Of a DNA stretch of 8,081 nucleotides, positions 7,287 to 8,081 are shown piece after piece. The position numbers and the translations under genes were made by a program. Origin of the DNA: Oscillospiraceae bacterium. Its GTDB lineage: Bacteria > Bacillota > Clostridia > Oscillospirales > Ruminococcaceae. The notes under the pieces were generated by a model that saw only the letters and a list, made by a program, of their open reading frames with translations, made no database searches and was not told the DNA's origin. The stretch's first letter is position 1. Each line of letters opens with the position of its first letter. The stretch spans positions 1 to 8,081 of the forward strand of contig JAEDGE010000089.1 in NCBI GenBank assembly GCA_016297675.1, given 5' to 3'.

Positions 7287-7390
7287 AAAATTCGGTTTTT
7301 TCCTAAAAAAAATAAGTTTTTTCTTCTTTTTCTTTCTTTTTCATGTTTTCAGATGAAAAACAAACGAATTTCAAACAAAAAAGATTAAAA
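7287..7390. promoter_or_regulatory. Phased A/T tracts upstream of the gltB promoter (predicted curved DNA or UP-element region)
   Basis: Runs of 4-8 A or T are centred near 7289.5, 7298.5, 7308.5, 7319.5, 7329, 7339, 7347.5, 7358, 7369, 7379.5 and 7388.5. The mean spacing is about 9.9 bp, close to one helical turn, and the series begins 5 bp upstream of the -35 box. Positions 7317-7342 are purely pyrimidine on the plus strand. Phased A-tracts are known to bend DNA, and AT-rich DNA just upstream of -35 can contact the RNA polymerase alpha subunit. A few short runs fall out of phase, and the AT-rich background makes some periodicity likely by chance. Confidence 0.5.
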
Positions 7391-7417
7391 TAACGTGATG
7401 TTTACACACTGTACTTA

Positions 7418-7458
7418 AAGAAAAAAAGTCTAAAGTTGTATGCATCGACCGTACACTT
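7418..7458 (-). terminator. Candidate weak terminator after queF
   Basis: About 28 bases past the queF stop, minus-strand AAGUGUA (7452-7458) can pair with UACAACUU (7433-7440), with one bulged A and an 11-nt loop. A run of seven T (7421-7427) follows 5 nt after the stem. The stem is short and AU-rich, so this is only a plausible queF terminator. No better one is visible before the gltB promoter. The remaining bases 7391-7417 and 7459-7485 show nothing recognisable. Confidence 0.35.
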
Positions 7459-7485
7459 GTGCGTTCTGCTGCAACAAATCCAATC

Positions 7486-7983
7486 TTATCGATTGTTGAC
7501 CGTCTCCGGATACAGGTCATGATGCGTCAGCCGTTCCCATGCAACCTGCTCCCACTTGGTATTGGGCATTCCATAATTACAGTATGGGTCAATGGAGATC
7601 CCCCCTCTTGGCAGGAACTTTCCCCATACTTCAATGTAGCGTGGATGCATCAGGTCAATCAGGTCATTCATGATAATATTCACACAGTCCTCATGGAAAT
7701 CGCCGTGATTTCGGAAACTGAACAGATACAGTTTCAGCGACTTGCTTTCCACCATGATTTGATCCGGTACATAGGAAATATAGATGGTCGCAAAGTCCGG
7801 CTGTCCGGTAATCGGGCAGAGACTGGTAAATTCCGGACAGTTAAACTTGACAAAGTAATCTCGATCCGGATGCTTATTCACAAAAGTTTCCAGCATTTGC
7901 GGTGCATAGTCGCTGGGATACGCTGTATGCTGATTCCCCAGCAAGGTGACACCATTGGTTTCTTCTTTGGTTCTTCCACTCAT
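7486..7983 (-). CDS. queF: NADPH-dependent 7-cyano-7-deazaguanine reductase (preQ0 reductase)
   Basis: QueF reduces the nitrile of preQ0 to the amine preQ1, using two NADPH; preQ1 is then placed in tRNA anticodons on the way to queuosine. The 165-residue length matches the short, single-domain (Bacillus-type) QueF. C56 in SLCPITGQPDFA is the nucleophile that forms the thioimide with the nitrile, and D63 is the acid/base partner. The family-specific NADPH motif runs from E79 to E98, beginning ESKSLK and ending GDFHE, with the substrate-binding H97 and E98. The ATG at 7983 is preceded by AAGGA at 7993-7997, 9 nt away; the stop is TAA at 7486-7488. No queC, queD or queE is visible in the window, so preQ0 would come from genes elsewhere or just to the right. 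The fold resembles GTP cyclohydrolase I (FolE), but the QueF motif excludes FolE. Confidence 0.97.
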   Translation of the reverse strand: MSGRTKEETNGVTLLGNQHTAYPSDYAPQMLETFVNKHPDRDYFVKFNCPEFTSLCPITGQPDFATIYISYVPDQIMVESKSLKLYLFSFRNHGDFHEDCVNIIMNDLIDLMHPRYIEVWGKFLPRGGISIDPYCNYGMPNTKWEQVAWERLTHHDLYPETVNNR

Positions 7984-7997
7984 AAAAATGGTTCCTT

Positions 7998-8009
7998 TCT
8001 GTATACAGA
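7998..8009. promoter_or_regulatory. Perfect 12-bp palindrome abutting the queF ribosome binding site
   Basis: TCTGTATACAGA is a perfect palindrome ending one base from AAGGA (7993-7997), 14 bp upstream of the queF ATG. Its position would suit an operator or a small RNA structure affecting initiation. It contains TATACA, but no acceptable -35 lies 16-18 bp upstream. No known regulator can be assigned, and a 12-bp palindrome may be chance. Confidence 0.3.
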
Positions 8010-8043
8010 CTCTATTGAATGGGAGTTTGATATACTGTCCTCT

Positions 8044-8070
8044 ATTGCAAACAACACTGTTGTTTGCAAT
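8044..8070. repeat. Perfect 12-bp inverted repeat with 3-base spacer upstream of queF
   Basis: ATTGCAAACAAC (8044-8055) and GTTGTTTGCAAT (8059-8070) are exact reverse complements separated by ACT. Neither strand shows a T-run directly after the stem, so it is not a standard intrinsic terminator. It may be an operator, the 3' end of a neighbouring gene's transcript or a short repeat; the window ends 11 bases later. No clear queF promoter is visible between it and the gene, so the queF promoter may overlap it or lie beyond the edge. Confidence 0.5.
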
Positions 8071-8081
8071 GCCGCTAAAAG

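Noticed and set aside
7317..7342. Pyrimidine-only run as a simple-sequence phase-variation tract
   Set aside because: The run mixes T-stretches of varied length with single C bases, so it has no uniform repeat unit that would slip. It is better explained as part of the phased A/T-tract region.
7984..8081. preQ1 riboswitch upstream of queF
   Set aside because: I looked for the compact class I pattern (C-rich loop followed by an A-rich tail running into the Shine-Dalgarno) and did not find it; the visible sequence is dominated by two palindromes. Absence cannot be claimed beyond the window edge.

Overview
The window looks like a conserved chromosomal segment from a Firmicute, most likely a Clostridia/Ruminococcaceae-type gut bacterium. 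That placement is inferred from AT-rich intergenic DNA, strong AAGGAGG-type ribosome binding sites, short intrinsic terminators with T-tracts and the overall look of the proteins; no phylogenetic marker was tested. Every convincing gene is on the minus strand, so transcription runs right to left: queF (7486-7983), gltB (2534-7105), gltD (1031-2518) and nth (168-818).

The core is a complete NADPH-dependent glutamate synthase (GOGAT) operon. GltB (1523 residues from the chosen start) carries the glutaminase, FMN/3Fe-4S synthase and C-terminal glycine-rich domains. GltD (495 residues) carries the FAD/NADPH domain and low-potential Fe-S cysteines. The two genes are 15 bp apart and end at a strong intrinsic terminator (952-993). 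Upstream, gltB has a promoter with exact consensus -35 and -10 boxes and 17 bp spacing. Its leader of about 140 nt contains a long intrinsic terminator before the start codon, which is an attenuator architecture. A small hairpin with a hexanucleotide loop overlaps the 5' arm of that terminator, a layout like that of ANTAR-protein antitermination leaders. Behind the promoter lies about 100 bp of A/T tracts repeating roughly every 10 bp, which predicts curved DNA.

To the left, nth encodes endonuclease III with its own extended -10 promoter. Beyond its end, the first ~105 bases form a GC-rich block of three back-to-back hairpins that looks foreign to its surroundings and may be a dispersed repeat or the edge of a mobile element. 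To the right, queF encodes the last enzyme of preQ1 synthesis in queuosine biosynthesis. Its upstream region holds a 12-bp palindrome next to the Shine-Dalgarno and a perfect 12-bp inverted repeat at the window edge.

The protein-coding content is ordinary housekeeping metabolism. The items worth a second look are the gltB leader, the phased A/T tracts and the structured repeats at both ends. I found no CRISPR array, tRNA, rRNA, transposase or evident new multi-gene system.
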